Shown: positions 26,254 to 34,686 of the stretch, one piece after another
How positions within the stretch are numbered: the first letter of the stretch is position 1
Layout of the letters: each line of letters starts with the position of its first letter
NCBI GenBank assembly: GCA_964463695.1
Contig: CAYXCZ010000007.1
Span: 78,303 to 142,302 of the forward strand
Source: JALNZU01 sp964463695
Lineage (GTDB): Bacteria > Bacteroidota > Bacteroidia > Bacteroidales > F082
DNA: 64,000 nt
Direction of reading: 5' to 3'
The notes under the pieces: generated by a model
What the model saw: the letters and a program-made list of their open reading frames with translations, nothing else
Told to the model about the DNA's origin: nothing
Database searches by the model: none
Position numbers and translations under genes: made by a program

Positions 26254-27075
26254 ATGAAAAAAAACGTCTATTTCGGACTTTTAGCCCTATTAGTTTCTTT
26301 TGCAGCATGTCAAACCAAACAAACAGCAAACGGAAATTCTCAAACTGAACAGGCAGTTGTAACAGATCAACATAATGCTGCTAATTCCATCGATTGGGCA
26401 GGCACTTATAAGGGGGTGGTTCCCTGTGCCGATTGTGAAGGAATAGAAACAACCATTACCTTAGTCGAAAACGGTACGTTTAAATTAGTTACGGTATTTA
26501 AAGGTAAAAGTGAGGCAACAAATGAACTTTCGGGAAGCTTTTCCTGGAATGAAAACGGCAACACTTTGACTTTTAGTGGAATAGAAAATGGCCCCTCAAA
26601 ATATTTTGTAGGTGAAAACACATTAATCCAGCTCGATATGGAAGGCAATAGAATTACCGGGGACCTTGCTAATTCTTACATTCTGAAAAAATTAACGGCC
26701 TCTCAGAATCAGAATGCAACATCACTTACCGGAGTGAAATGGAGATTAACTGAGCTTTTTGGACAACCGGTTGCAGCAGCTGAAGGTCTTAAAAAAGATG
26801 CTTTTATCGTTTTTAAGACTGAAGGTTCACGAATATATGGCTCGGGTAGTTGCAACAATTTCAACGGAAGCTTTGAACTTAAAGAGGGAAATCGCATAAC
26901 CCTCACAGGAATGGCAACAACAATGATGGCTTGTCCGGATATGCAAACAGAGCAAGGATTTTTCAAAGCCTTAAACGATTGCGATAATTATACCTTAGTT
27001 GACGGCGTTCTTTCGCTTAACAAGGCACGCATGGCACCAATGGCAAAATTTATTGCCGAAGATTTAGAAGAATAA
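26254..27075 (+). CDS. Lipoprotein with NlpE N-terminal and META (HslJ-like) domains
   Basis: The start at 26254 is preferred over an in-frame ATG at 26233 because it gives a compact lipoprotein signal (MKKNVYFGLLALLVSFAAC). The first domain (GTYKGVVPCADCEGIETTITL) is the NlpE/CopN beta-barrel with its conserved C-x-x-C. NlpE in E. coli is an outer-membrane lipoprotein that senses adhesion and copper or envelope stress. The second domain (about 155-270 of the longer form) is a META domain (GVKWRLTEL, GSGSCNNFNGSF, TTMMACPDM), related to HslJ. Role: probably envelope stress or metal response; the partner sensor is unknown. Confidence 0.9.
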   Translation: MKKNVYFGLLALLVSFAACQTKQTANGNSQTEQAVVTDQHNAANSIDWAGTYKGVVPCADCEGIETTITLVENGTFKLVTVFKGKSEATNELSGSFSWNENGNTLTFSGIENGPSKYFVGENTLIQLDMEGNRITGDLANSYILKKLTASQNQNATSLTGVKWRLTELFGQPVAAAEGLKKDAFIVFKTEGSRIYGSGSCNNFNGSFELKEGNRITLTGMATTMMACPDMQTEQGFFKALNDCDNYTLVDGVLSLNKARMAPMAKFIAEDLEE

Positions 27076-27092
27076 AACAAATTCTATAGAGG

Positions 27093-27131
27093 AAACTGCA
27101 AAATCACAAAAGCTGGTTTTGCAGTTTTTTT
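27093..27131 (+). terminator. Terminator of the NlpE-META gene
   Basis: AAACTGCAAAA (27093-27103) and TTTTGCAGTTT (27117-27127) form a perfect 11-bp stem followed by T to 27131. It touches the stop codon of the convergent gene. Confidence 0.85.
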
Positions 27132-30100
27132 ACATCCTTACTACTTTCAAAACTAGTGTACCCATATTATTTTCAATTTTCAGAAGATAAACCCCAGCCT
27201 TCAGGTTATTGGAAATTGTTATTATTTCATCCGATTCAATTCTTATAACTGATTGATTTGATGTTGCATAAACCTCTTTTTCAAAAAGTGTTGCCCCATC
27301 CATCGACATCATACTAATAGTGTTTTTACTTTGCTGAAGGTTCTTTATCTCTAAAACGAAATGATTTGAAAATGGGTTAGGGTAAATAGCAGCAAAAATC
27401 AATTTAGAACCATCATCAGGTTTCTCATCGGCATTTAAAATCAGGTGCTCCATCTCGAAAAAGGTTAGTATGGCTCTCATCAAGTCTTCTCTCCCCTGAA
27501 GTCCATATTCATCACCACATGAACTAAACTCAAAATAAGAGGCGATAGTTCGGTAATTTGGAGCCTGATAAGCAACAGCTGTATAGGCATTTAAACCTGC
27601 ATCTGAGTGTAAAACAGGGAAAGCACCTGAAAATTTTGGAATTAACCTGTAATATTGAAAAGAAAACGCACCTGAAAAGTCAAATTCCAGCTGATCAAAA
27701 CCTGAATTAGAAACCCCTGATAATGCATATATGGTTTGAGGTGTAGCCAGAATTTCATTATTCACGCCGAAGAGATTTGTAATTGTTCCATTTCCGCCCC
27801 AATTAAAGTAGGATTCCCTGTAAGCATTGCCCCCGTTATTAAGATAAGTCTCAAGAATATCAACTTCATCCTGAGTTAAATTGATTGTAGTGCCATAAGT
27901 ACCCTGACAGATAAAAGCTGCTCTGTACTTGTGAATTTCATCAGTAAGTTGTTCGGCATATTCATAATCAATATTCAAACTATCCAATGCTACCATCATG
28001 GAGTTAACAGAAATTTGATTTGATGCTTTGTTAATGAGATATACAGGATACTGACCAATCGGCATGTTGATAGTTTCAACCCTTTCTACACCTGAGCCAT
28101 CAATAATTGTAACTACAAATTGAGCAACATGTTCAATTGGGCACTGTGATGACACTGCAACGGAAAAGGTTGCGTATGACATCCCCGAAGGTGTAATGCC
28201 ACCAATATTTTGAGGATTTTGAGGATTAATCTCAATATAGGAGTCTGCACTTGTAAATGAAACTGTTACATCTTCTGCCAGCACTGAACCAAAATTACTG
28301 ACATAAAGTTTAACAGGCGCAGTCTCACCCGGATCGAGCCGCTCGTTATCGAAATCGTTTATTTCATAATCAGTTAGTTGTAAAATGGAGCTAAAAACTT
28401 CTACGGCAATGTTGCCCGTTCGTATTCCAATAGATGAGTTAAACACAAGTTCAGCTAAAAGATGCTGTCTGTCGGGACAGAAGTCACTAATAGTAAATGA
28501 GAATGCATCAGAAATCTCTACTGTAGCTCCCGCAGGCAATTGATTAATAACAGCCTGACCGTTGGTAACAGTCGCATTAGGATCATTGATAGTAAAAGTG
28601 GTATTAATGCCTGAAATGTCCTGCTGGCTTACATTTGTAAGTTTCAACTTCACTGTAACCTCACTTCCATTATGTGGCGTAAGGTTATCATTGGTTTGCA
28701 ACTCACATTCAAAACGTAAATCGTTTGAAAATTGAAGCAGTTTAGTCTCAAATACACCTCTGTCGTCGGTTACTTTAAAAGTAAGATTTGCAATTTGTTG
28801 AATTTCGGAAGGTAAAGCAGTAAAAAAGCCTTCATCGGTTAAATTAATTCCATCGGGAATCAGTGTGGGTGTAAAACGATATGCGCTATTTTGAGGATAC
28901 GACCTGCTGTTACTGCCTGTAAGAAGGGTATGTTCTTTTCCTTCACCAGCCGAGACACCACTAAACCAAAGGATATTTTCGTTCACCTCAATTTCGTTAA
29001 AATAAAACTCAACACTTCCATCAGGAAATAATTTCACAGCAAACTCGCCATAACCTATTACGTTGTCATAATATGTAAGATTCTTTTTCCAACGGAAAGT
29101 GGCGTGTGTTTCATCGCCCTCATACCACATTCCCTCAGGTTGTTTGGTTCCTTCATAATAAAGCACGGGTGAAAACAGAAATGCAGAGATATTCTTCATC
29201 TCACGGAACATGTGATAGGTATCACGATTATAGCGCCACGGGAAAATATCAGGTTCGAAAAGTATGAAACCAGCCTCATTCACATAAACCTTATTGAAAA
29301 CTTCGCCATAAAAAGGAAAATCGAACTCAAGCGATTTTGTTGCATACTTATGATAAGGAGCTTCGGTTGCAAGTTGTTCATTTTCAACTGTTGGAAACAC
29401 AAAATCAATAGTTTGCTGATGATATGGTGAAAGTAAATTCCATTGATAAGGTTGAGCTCCACCCTCAGCCTGCATGGCATATCCTGCATCAAAAAGTGGT
29501 ATTTGATCTGTTAATATATCAACTGATTCGAAAACAGGACTATGGGAAATGTGAAAACTTGTTATCGAGTTATTGATAAGAGGTACATTTTCTTGTTCAC
29601 AAATAAGTTCCAAAGGGTTACCCATGGTATAATCCATAAGCGAGAAGCTGATAATCTCACCCTCACCTGCTGAGAGCGGGTCATTTTCATGTATTTCAAG
29701 GTAAAAATCAGCAGGCATTCCCGGCTCAAGATAACTAAGTAAAGGTGTTATATCCAGCCCGAACTCGATTGTTTTATTAGCCTCGACAGCTGTACCTCCC
29801 TGCATATAATGTTTACCACCCTGATAATTAAAAACAGGAAAATTCAAAGTGTGCTGAGGAGCATTCAGCGATGTGTCAGATGAAACGCCAACAACAACAC
29901 GTATCTGCTCCCGAAGATTATGTTTTAAGGTGACTTTTACTGCCATTTCTGGTTCATAATCACCTTTTACTTCCATCACATGCACCATGTTTCCCCAAAG
30001 TCCGCCATAGGCTTCATTCAATGCACACAGGCGATACATCGCATAAAAATATCCTGCATCACCCCATGCATCACCATAGGAATTAGCCACCTTAAACGCT

Positions 30101-30945
30101 CCTATCTCCCAGTCTTTAAGATCAACAACACCGTCGTTATTGATGTCCAGGTGATTGGTATACATTCCGTCACCGTTGGTATCGTATCGAATACTGTCGT
30201 TATATCCAACAATTGTCATGGCGTGTGTTGCCACATTACCCGGGAAAAGTGCCATCAATTTCTTTCCTGCTTCAGGTGTTCCTATTGGGATGTTGACCAT
30301 TCCGTAAGGACTGCCTGCTGCAAAATTGGCTACACCACCTGTTGCTGCTCCTTCATGATGATGTGCAAGCCAATGTTTTAAATTCATCAAACCTTCAACC
30401 GTTTCGGTGCGAATCATTTTTATCTCACCAATTCTGTTTGTCATGGCCTCATAATAGGTGTCATAACCTGAAATCCATACAACACCTTCATCAATGGCAA
30501 TGCCGCCATAAGTCTGAATATCAGGCGTTCCTAAGGCTTTTACCATCTCGAGGCTATGCAGGTAATTCACTCCATAATAGCCATCATAGCCCATAAAATT
30601 GTAAATAAAATGCGAAGGATATTGGTTTGCTTCTACGCTTGCCGGAACGTCTCTTTCGCGGCACATTTCATAGGTAAAGTGATAGGCAATGGACGAAGCC
30701 TGACCGCAGGAAGCACCCACCTGACTGAATATCGGCCGGAAATACATATTCTGAGAATTATCAACTACGTCGGGTAAAGTGAGACCTCGATATTGAACCG
30801 GCAGATGTAACTCAGCATATCTGGGGGAATTATCTTTCAAAGCAGCATTGTCGAACTGCAGATTTTTATTTGTGTCAGCACCTGCGATGTGAAGAAAAAG
30901 AAAATTCAAAGATGCGATTATGAGAAAAAACAGACTTTTTTTCAT
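27130..30945 (-). CDS. Large secreted papain-like (C1) peptidase with T9SS sorting domain
   Basis: The start at 30945 is preferred over an upstream in-frame ATG (30972) because a promoter box overlaps the latter and MKKSLFFLIIASLNFLFL is a normal signal peptide. Numbering is from 30972. The N-terminal third is a C1 peptidase with Q84, nucleophile C89 (GASCGQA), H250 (VATHAMTIVGY) and N297 (VANSYGDAWG). Two calcium-loop-like segments (DTNGDG at 264-269 and DINNDGVVDLKD at 276-287) lie between His and Asn. Beta-sandwich and CARDB-like repeats follow, then a region like DUF-type flavodoxin/glutamine-amidotransferase folds (YLINKASN...LETYLNNGGNAYR), and a T9SS type A domain from IYPNPFSNHF. Secreted to the surface. 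Confidence 0.9.
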   Translation of the reverse strand: MKKSLFFLIIASLNFLFLHIAGADTNKNLQFDNAALKDNSPRYAELHLPVQYRGLTLPDVVDNSQNMYFRPIFSQVGASCGQASSIAYHFTYEMCRERDVPASVEANQYPSHFIYNFMGYDGYYGVNYLHSLEMVKALGTPDIQTYGGIAIDEGVVWISGYDTYYEAMTNRIGEIKMIRTETVEGLMNLKHWLAHHHEGAATGGVANFAAGSPYGMVNIPIGTPEAGKKLMALFPGNVATHAMTIVGYNDSIRYDTNGDGMYTNHLDINNDGVVDLKDWEIGAFKVANSYGDAWGDAGYFYAMYRLCALNEAYGGLWGNMVHVMEVKGDYEPEMAVKVTLKHNLREQIRVVVGVSSDTSLNAPQHTLNFPVFNYQGGKHYMQGGTAVEANKTIEFGLDITPLLSYLEPGMPADFYLEIHENDPLSAGEGEIISFSLMDYTMGNPLELICEQENVPLINNSITSFHISHSPVFESVDILTDQIPLFDAGYAMQAEGGAQPYQWNLLSPYHQQTIDFVFPTVENEQLATEAPYHKYATKSLEFDFPFYGEVFNKVYVNEAGFILFEPDIFPWRYNRDTYHMFREMKNISAFLFSPVLYYEGTKQPEGMWYEGDETHATFRWKKNLTYYDNVIGYGEFAVKLFPDGSVEFYFNEIEVNENILWFSGVSAGEGKEHTLLTGSNSRSYPQNSAYRFTPTLIPDGINLTDEGFFTALPSEIQQIANLTFKVTDDRGVFETKLLQFSNDLRFECELQTNDNLTPHNGSEVTVKLKLTNVSQQDISGINTTFTINDPNATVTNGQAVINQLPAGATVEISDAFSFTISDFCPDRQHLLAELVFNSSIGIRTGNIAVEVFSSILQLTDYEINDFDNERLDPGETAPVKLYVSNFGSVLAEDVTVSFTSADSYIEINPQNPQNIGGITPSGMSYATFSVAVSSQCPIEHVAQFVVTIIDGSGVERVETINMPIGQYPVYLINKASNQISVNSMMVALDSLNIDYEYAEQLTDEIHKYRAAFICQGTYGTTINLTQDEVDILETYLNNGGNAYRESYFNWGGNGTITNLFGVNNEILATPQTIYALSGVSNSGFDQLEFDFSGAFSFQYYRLIPKFSGAFPVLHSDAGLNAYTAVAYQAPNYRTIASYFEFSSCGDEYGLQGREDLMRAILTFFEMEHLILNADEKPDDGSKLIFAAIYPNPFSNHFVLEIKNLQQSKNTISMMSMDGATLFEKEVYATSNQSVIRIESDEIITISNNLKAGVYLLKIENNMGTLVLKVVRM

Positions 30946-30969
30946 TGGAATGAGATTAAAAACAGACCC

Positions 30970-30977
30970 CAAAGTTA
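30970..30977 (-). promoter_or_regulatory. Candidate -7 box of the C1 peptidase gene
   Basis: The minus strand reads TAACTTTG. The predicted transcription start, about 30963, lies downstream of the ATG at 30972, so the ATG at 30945 is the likely start codon. Confidence 0.5.
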
Positions 30978-31072
30978 ATTAAAATGACAGCTGACATTAT
31001 GTTTTTAATGAAACAACTGTTTACAATGCCATATCGAAGTTTCATTACAAAAAACATTGAATTGAAAAGTTG

Positions 31073-31080
31073 TACTTTTG
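31073..31080 (+). promoter_or_regulatory. -7 box of rnpB
   Basis: TACTTTTG ends 7 nt before the predicted first base of the RNase P RNA, at about 31084-31087. Confidence 0.6.
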
Positions 31081-31083
31081 CAC

Positions 31084-31452
31084 TTTACAGCAACAGTTGT
31101 CGCGGCGTCGTAAGGCGTCGAGGAAAGTCAGGACAGCGCAGGGCATCATACTTCTTAACGGGAAGGCAGCAAACAGGTAACTGTTTGCTAACAGCAAGTG
31201 CCACAGAAAATTACCGCCCCGATTCGTCGGGGTAAGGGTGAAAACGTGAGGTAAGAGCTCACGGCTTTTTTGGTGACAAAGAAGCGGGTAAACCTTATGA
31301 GCTGCAAGACCAAATATGCCGGCGATTTTTCGCTTTGCGAAAAGAAAGGGCGGCCCGTCTGAGTCGGTGGGTAGGTTGCTAGAGCCTTTTGGTGACAAAA
31401 GGCCCAGATAAATGACAACATAGTACAGAATCCTGCTTATGATGCTGTAAAC
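31084..31452 (+). ncRNA. rnpB: RNase P RNA, bacterial type A
   Basis: RnpB is the catalytic RNA that removes 5' leaders from pre-tRNAs. Conserved blocks occur in order: GAGGAAAGTC (31119-31128), AGGGCATCA, GGGTAAGGGTGAAA and GTGAGGTAAGAGCTCAC, GTAAACC, CTGCAAGACCAAAT, GGGCGGCCCGTCT, GGGTAGGTTGCT, AGATAAATGACAAC and ACAGAATCCTGCTTA. Helix P1 is formed by TTTACAGCA (31084-31092) and TGCTGTAAA (31443-31451), which fixes both ends. A TAnnTTTG promoter and a UUCG-loop terminator flank it. Confidence 0.95.
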
Positions 31453-31483
31453 AAACAGGTTAGCCTTCGGGTTAGCCTGTTTT
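31453..31483 (+). terminator. Terminator of rnpB
   Basis: A 13-bp stem (31453-31465 and 31470-31482, two G-U pairs) closes a C-UUCG-G tetraloop and ends in TTTT. Confidence 0.8.
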
Positions 31484-31650
31484 GTAACTATTGTAAATTG
31501 TTTGAAGTACCCCAAAACTGCAATGTGGGAAGTGGTTTTATTCACCTAATTCAATGAATGTTCATCAAGAATTGAAAAAAACAGCAATAAGTTACACCCA
31601 TCAGCGTTTCAGCATCATGTTAGTAATTAATAAATTTTCTGACCATTTTA

Positions 31651-31658
31651 TACATTTG
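31651..31658 (+). promoter_or_regulatory. Candidate -7 box of the TPR/barrel gene pair
   Basis: TACATTTG fits TAnnTTTG and lies 20 nt before the ATG at 31679. Confidence 0.5.
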
Positions 31659-31678
31659 ACCACAAATCATTGTCATAT

Positions 31679-34675
31679 ATGAAGAACCCTTTTGCGCTTT
31701 TAATAGTTGTTCTGCTAATTCCATTGTTTAATGTCACTGTTTTTGCACAACAGAATTATTACTTCGACGAAACAAACCAACTATTCAGAGAGTGTATCGA
31801 ACTGGTTCAAAAAGAGCAGTATGGCTCTGCACGAGAACTTATAAGTCAATTGAAATCGGGCAAAGCAGATCTTTCAGAAACGCTTTTAACTGATTTGGCC
31901 TATTATAATGCCATGTGTGCTGTGATGATGAACGATAAGGATGCCTCGGAACGTATTTCAGATTTTAGCAGATTAAACCGAAGCAGCAAATGGAATGGGC
32001 GGATGAATTTCCTTCAAGGAAGGGTTCAGTTCGAACAGAAAAGGTATTCAGATGCACTTAATGCTTTTAACAAAGTTGAAGACAAAGACTTAGCGCCTTT
32101 CGAATTTTTTGAACTTGCCTATAAAAAAGGTTTCTGCCATATGAAGCAAAATTCAACAGAGGAGGCACTTCTGGAGTTCACAAAAGCTACTGAGTCGCCA
32201 AACCCTTATAAAAACGCTTCACTCTATTATTCCGGTCATATTTATTACACCTTGCAACAGAACGAAAAGGCTTTGGCTTCTTTTAGCCAGATCAAAAGCA
32301 ATTCAACCTACAAAAAAATCATTGCATACTATTTGCTTCAAATCGATTATAGAAATGGTAACTATGCTGAAGTAGCTGAAAATGGAAAAGAATTATTAAA
32401 AAACGCGGATACAAAAAAAAGAACTGAAATTTTACCTATCCTTGCTGACGCCTCCTTTAAAACAAATGATCTAAAAGCTGCATTAGAGTATTACCTTCAA
32501 CTTGAAAAGCAAAGTCGCAGTCAACTGTCGCGGCAAGATTTATATCAAATGGGTTTAATTCGATATCAATCAGGATTATACAAAGAAGCAATAATTAGTT
32601 TTCAGAAACTGAATGGCGATAGCGACAGTCTCGACCAACATGCTGCGTATTTGCTTGCACATTGTTATTTGAAAACTGATCAGAAAATTTTTGCCAGAAC
32701 AGCTTTTTTAAGTGCTTATAAAAACGATCAGGACAAGCAAATGAGCATTGACGCCTTGCTTAATTATGCTCGTCTAAGTCAAGAAACAGGCAGCGATCCA
32801 TACAATGAGGCAACTACTCTTTTACAACAATTCCTCGAAAAAAATCCACAGTCAAGTCATAAAAAAGAAGTGCACGAACTACTTGTTCAACTTTATCTTA
32901 CAACCAAAAATTATGATGCTGCACTTTTAACGCTGGAAAGCAATAAAAATGATCCTCAGATGCAAGCCATTTACGAGCAGCTGATATTTTCACTTGCAAT
33001 TGATCTTTTCAATCAGAGTCAATTTGATAAGTCGATAAGTTATTTCAAAAAAATAAACACTTCGGCCAATCAGGTGAATTCAGCTGCTGCTTTATTTTGG
33101 ACAGCTGAATCATACTATCGGTTAAAAAACTATGTTGATGCTCAGAGTCATTACAAAAAGTTCTTTGCACACAGGTCAGCATCGAAAACCGAGCTTTCAC
33201 AACTTGCTACCTATAATCTTGCTTACTCCTATTTTCAGCTAAAGCAATATCCCTCAGCATTACTTTCATTTAAGCAATACCTCAGCAATCCATTAGCAGG
33301 ACAACCTAAAATTACTGCTGATGCCACTTGTCGGATTGGAGACTGCTATTTTATAAATAAGGAGTATTCGAAAGCAATTGAAGCATACAAACCAATAATT
33401 GCTGTTCGTCAAACTGAGTCAGATTATGCCTTGTTTCAAACTGCCATGGCCTTTGGAGCTCAAGGTAAATACAATGAAAAAATTGCTCACCTCGATCAGA
33501 TCGTGAAACAATACAATCAATCGCCCTACTACGATCAGGCTTTATACGAAATGGGTGCTACCAATCTGATTATGAATGATTCACGATCAGCAATCGCGAT
33601 GTTCGACAAACTTGTCAAAGAAAGACCACGGTCAGGTTTTGCCCGCGAATCCATGTTAAAAATCGGTTTGATCTATTTTAATAATAACCAAAATCAAGAG
33701 GCAATTGCTTCGTTGAAAAAAGTTGCTGAAAGCTATCCCGGTACTCCTGACGCCCGTGAAGCGCTCAACACGCTCAAGGTTATTTACATGGAAAACAATG
33801 CAATAGACGAATATTTTAGTCTAACCAAAAAACTGGGTTTCGGACAGATGAGCAATAGTGAGCAAGACTCACTGGCTTTTGTAATGGCTGAAAACTTTTA
33901 TACAGAAAATCGTTTTCAAGAAGCGGAAAGTTCATTGAAGTCGTATTTAAATACCTATCCTCAAGGCTCTTACCTTCCTACAGCGCATTATTATCTTTCG
34001 AAGATATTGTTAAAGAATAATCCTGAAGCTGCGCTGCCTCATTTGGTATTTCTAATTGAAAACCCAAAGAACCCATATCTGGAAGAAGCCTTGCTTGAAG
34101 CAGCGAGAATTTATTACGATAATGAGAACTATCAGGAGGCTCAGAAAGCCTATGAAAGCCTCCTCCTTACCACGTCACAGCCGCTTCAAAAAACTGAGGC
34201 TCTTGAAGGTGTTATGAAATGTTTTTTCTTTACCGGCGACTTTTCTCAGGCTGTTTCCAAGGCTGAAAACTTACTTAACGATCCCAATGCATCAACAAAT
34301 CAAACGCGACAGGCTCATTATATTGCAGGTAAGTCGTTATTTGAAACGAAAGATTTCACCAATGCAAAAAGCCATCTGACGGAGGTTCAACGCAGTGGAA
34401 ATGACGTATTAGGTGCTGAGGCCTACTACCTGCTTGCTAAAATAAGTTATGAAAATGGCAATCTTGATGATGCTGAAAATCAATTGTTTGACCTTTCTGA
34501 GAAGTTCAGAAGGCAAGAGTATTGGGTTGCTAAAGGGTTTTTGCTTTTAGCCGATATTTATGTAAAAAACAACAACATTTTTCAGGCAAAAGAAACCCTG
34601 AAAAGTATCGTTGACAATTACAAAGGCGACGATCTGCGTGAGGAAGCATCACGAAAGCTAGCCATGCTTAAATAA
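31679..34675 (+). CDS. Large secreted tetratricopeptide repeat protein
   Basis: The ATG at 31679 is preferred over a TTG at 31670 because it starts a standard signal peptide (MKNPFALLIVVLLIPLFNVTVFAQ). The mature protein of about 975 residues is almost entirely TPR-like helical repeats, for example FFELAYKKGFCHMKQ, AALFWTAESYYRLKNY and TAHYYLSKILLKNNPEAA, similar to YbgF/BamD-type and outer-membrane TPR superhelices. It should sit in the periplasm, possibly bound to the barrel encoded 11 bp downstream. No enzymatic domain is visible. The role is probably scaffolding or assembly of an envelope complex; this is inference. Confidence 0.88.
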   Translation: MKNPFALLIVVLLIPLFNVTVFAQQNYYFDETNQLFRECIELVQKEQYGSARELISQLKSGKADLSETLLTDLAYYNAMCAVMMNDKDASERISDFSRLNRSSKWNGRMNFLQGRVQFEQKRYSDALNAFNKVEDKDLAPFEFFELAYKKGFCHMKQNSTEEALLEFTKATESPNPYKNASLYYSGHIYYTLQQNEKALASFSQIKSNSTYKKIIAYYLLQIDYRNGNYAEVAENGKELLKNADTKKRTEILPILADASFKTNDLKAALEYYLQLEKQSRSQLSRQDLYQMGLIRYQSGLYKEAIISFQKLNGDSDSLDQHAAYLLAHCYLKTDQKIFARTAFLSAYKNDQDKQMSIDALLNYARLSQETGSDPYNEATTLLQQFLEKNPQSSHKKEVHELLVQLYLTTKNYDAALLTLESNKNDPQMQAIYEQLIFSLAIDLFNQSQFDKSISYFKKINTSANQVNSAAALFWTAESYYRLKNYVDAQSHYKKFFAHRSASKTELSQLATYNLAYSYFQLKQYPSALLSFKQYLSNPLAGQPKITADATCRIGDCYFINKEYSKAIEAYKPIIAVRQTESDYALFQTAMAFGAQGKYNEKIAHLDQIVKQYNQSPYYDQALYEMGATNLIMNDSRSAIAMFDKLVKERPRSGFARESMLKIGLIYFNNNQNQEAIASLKKVAESYPGTPDAREALNTLKVIYMENNAIDEYFSLTKKLGFGQMSNSEQDSLAFVMAENFYTENRFQEAESSLKSYLNTYPQGSYLPTAHYYLSKILLKNNPEAALPHLVFLIENPKNPYLEEALLEAARIYYDNENYQEAQKAYESLLLTTSQPLQKTEALEGVMKCFFFTGDFSQAVSKAENLLNDPNASTNQTRQAHYIAGKSLFETKDFTNAKSHLTEVQRSGNDVLGAEAYYLLAKISYENGNLDDAENQLFDLSEKFRRQEYWVAKGFLLLADIYVKNNNIFQAKETLKSIVDNYKGDDLREEASRKLAMLK

Positions 34676-34686
34676 AAAACACACTC

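Noticed and set aside
31045..31545. 166-residue open frame on the minus strand across rnpB
   Set aside because: It is entirely explained by the RNase P RNA on the plus strand and has no protein-like features.
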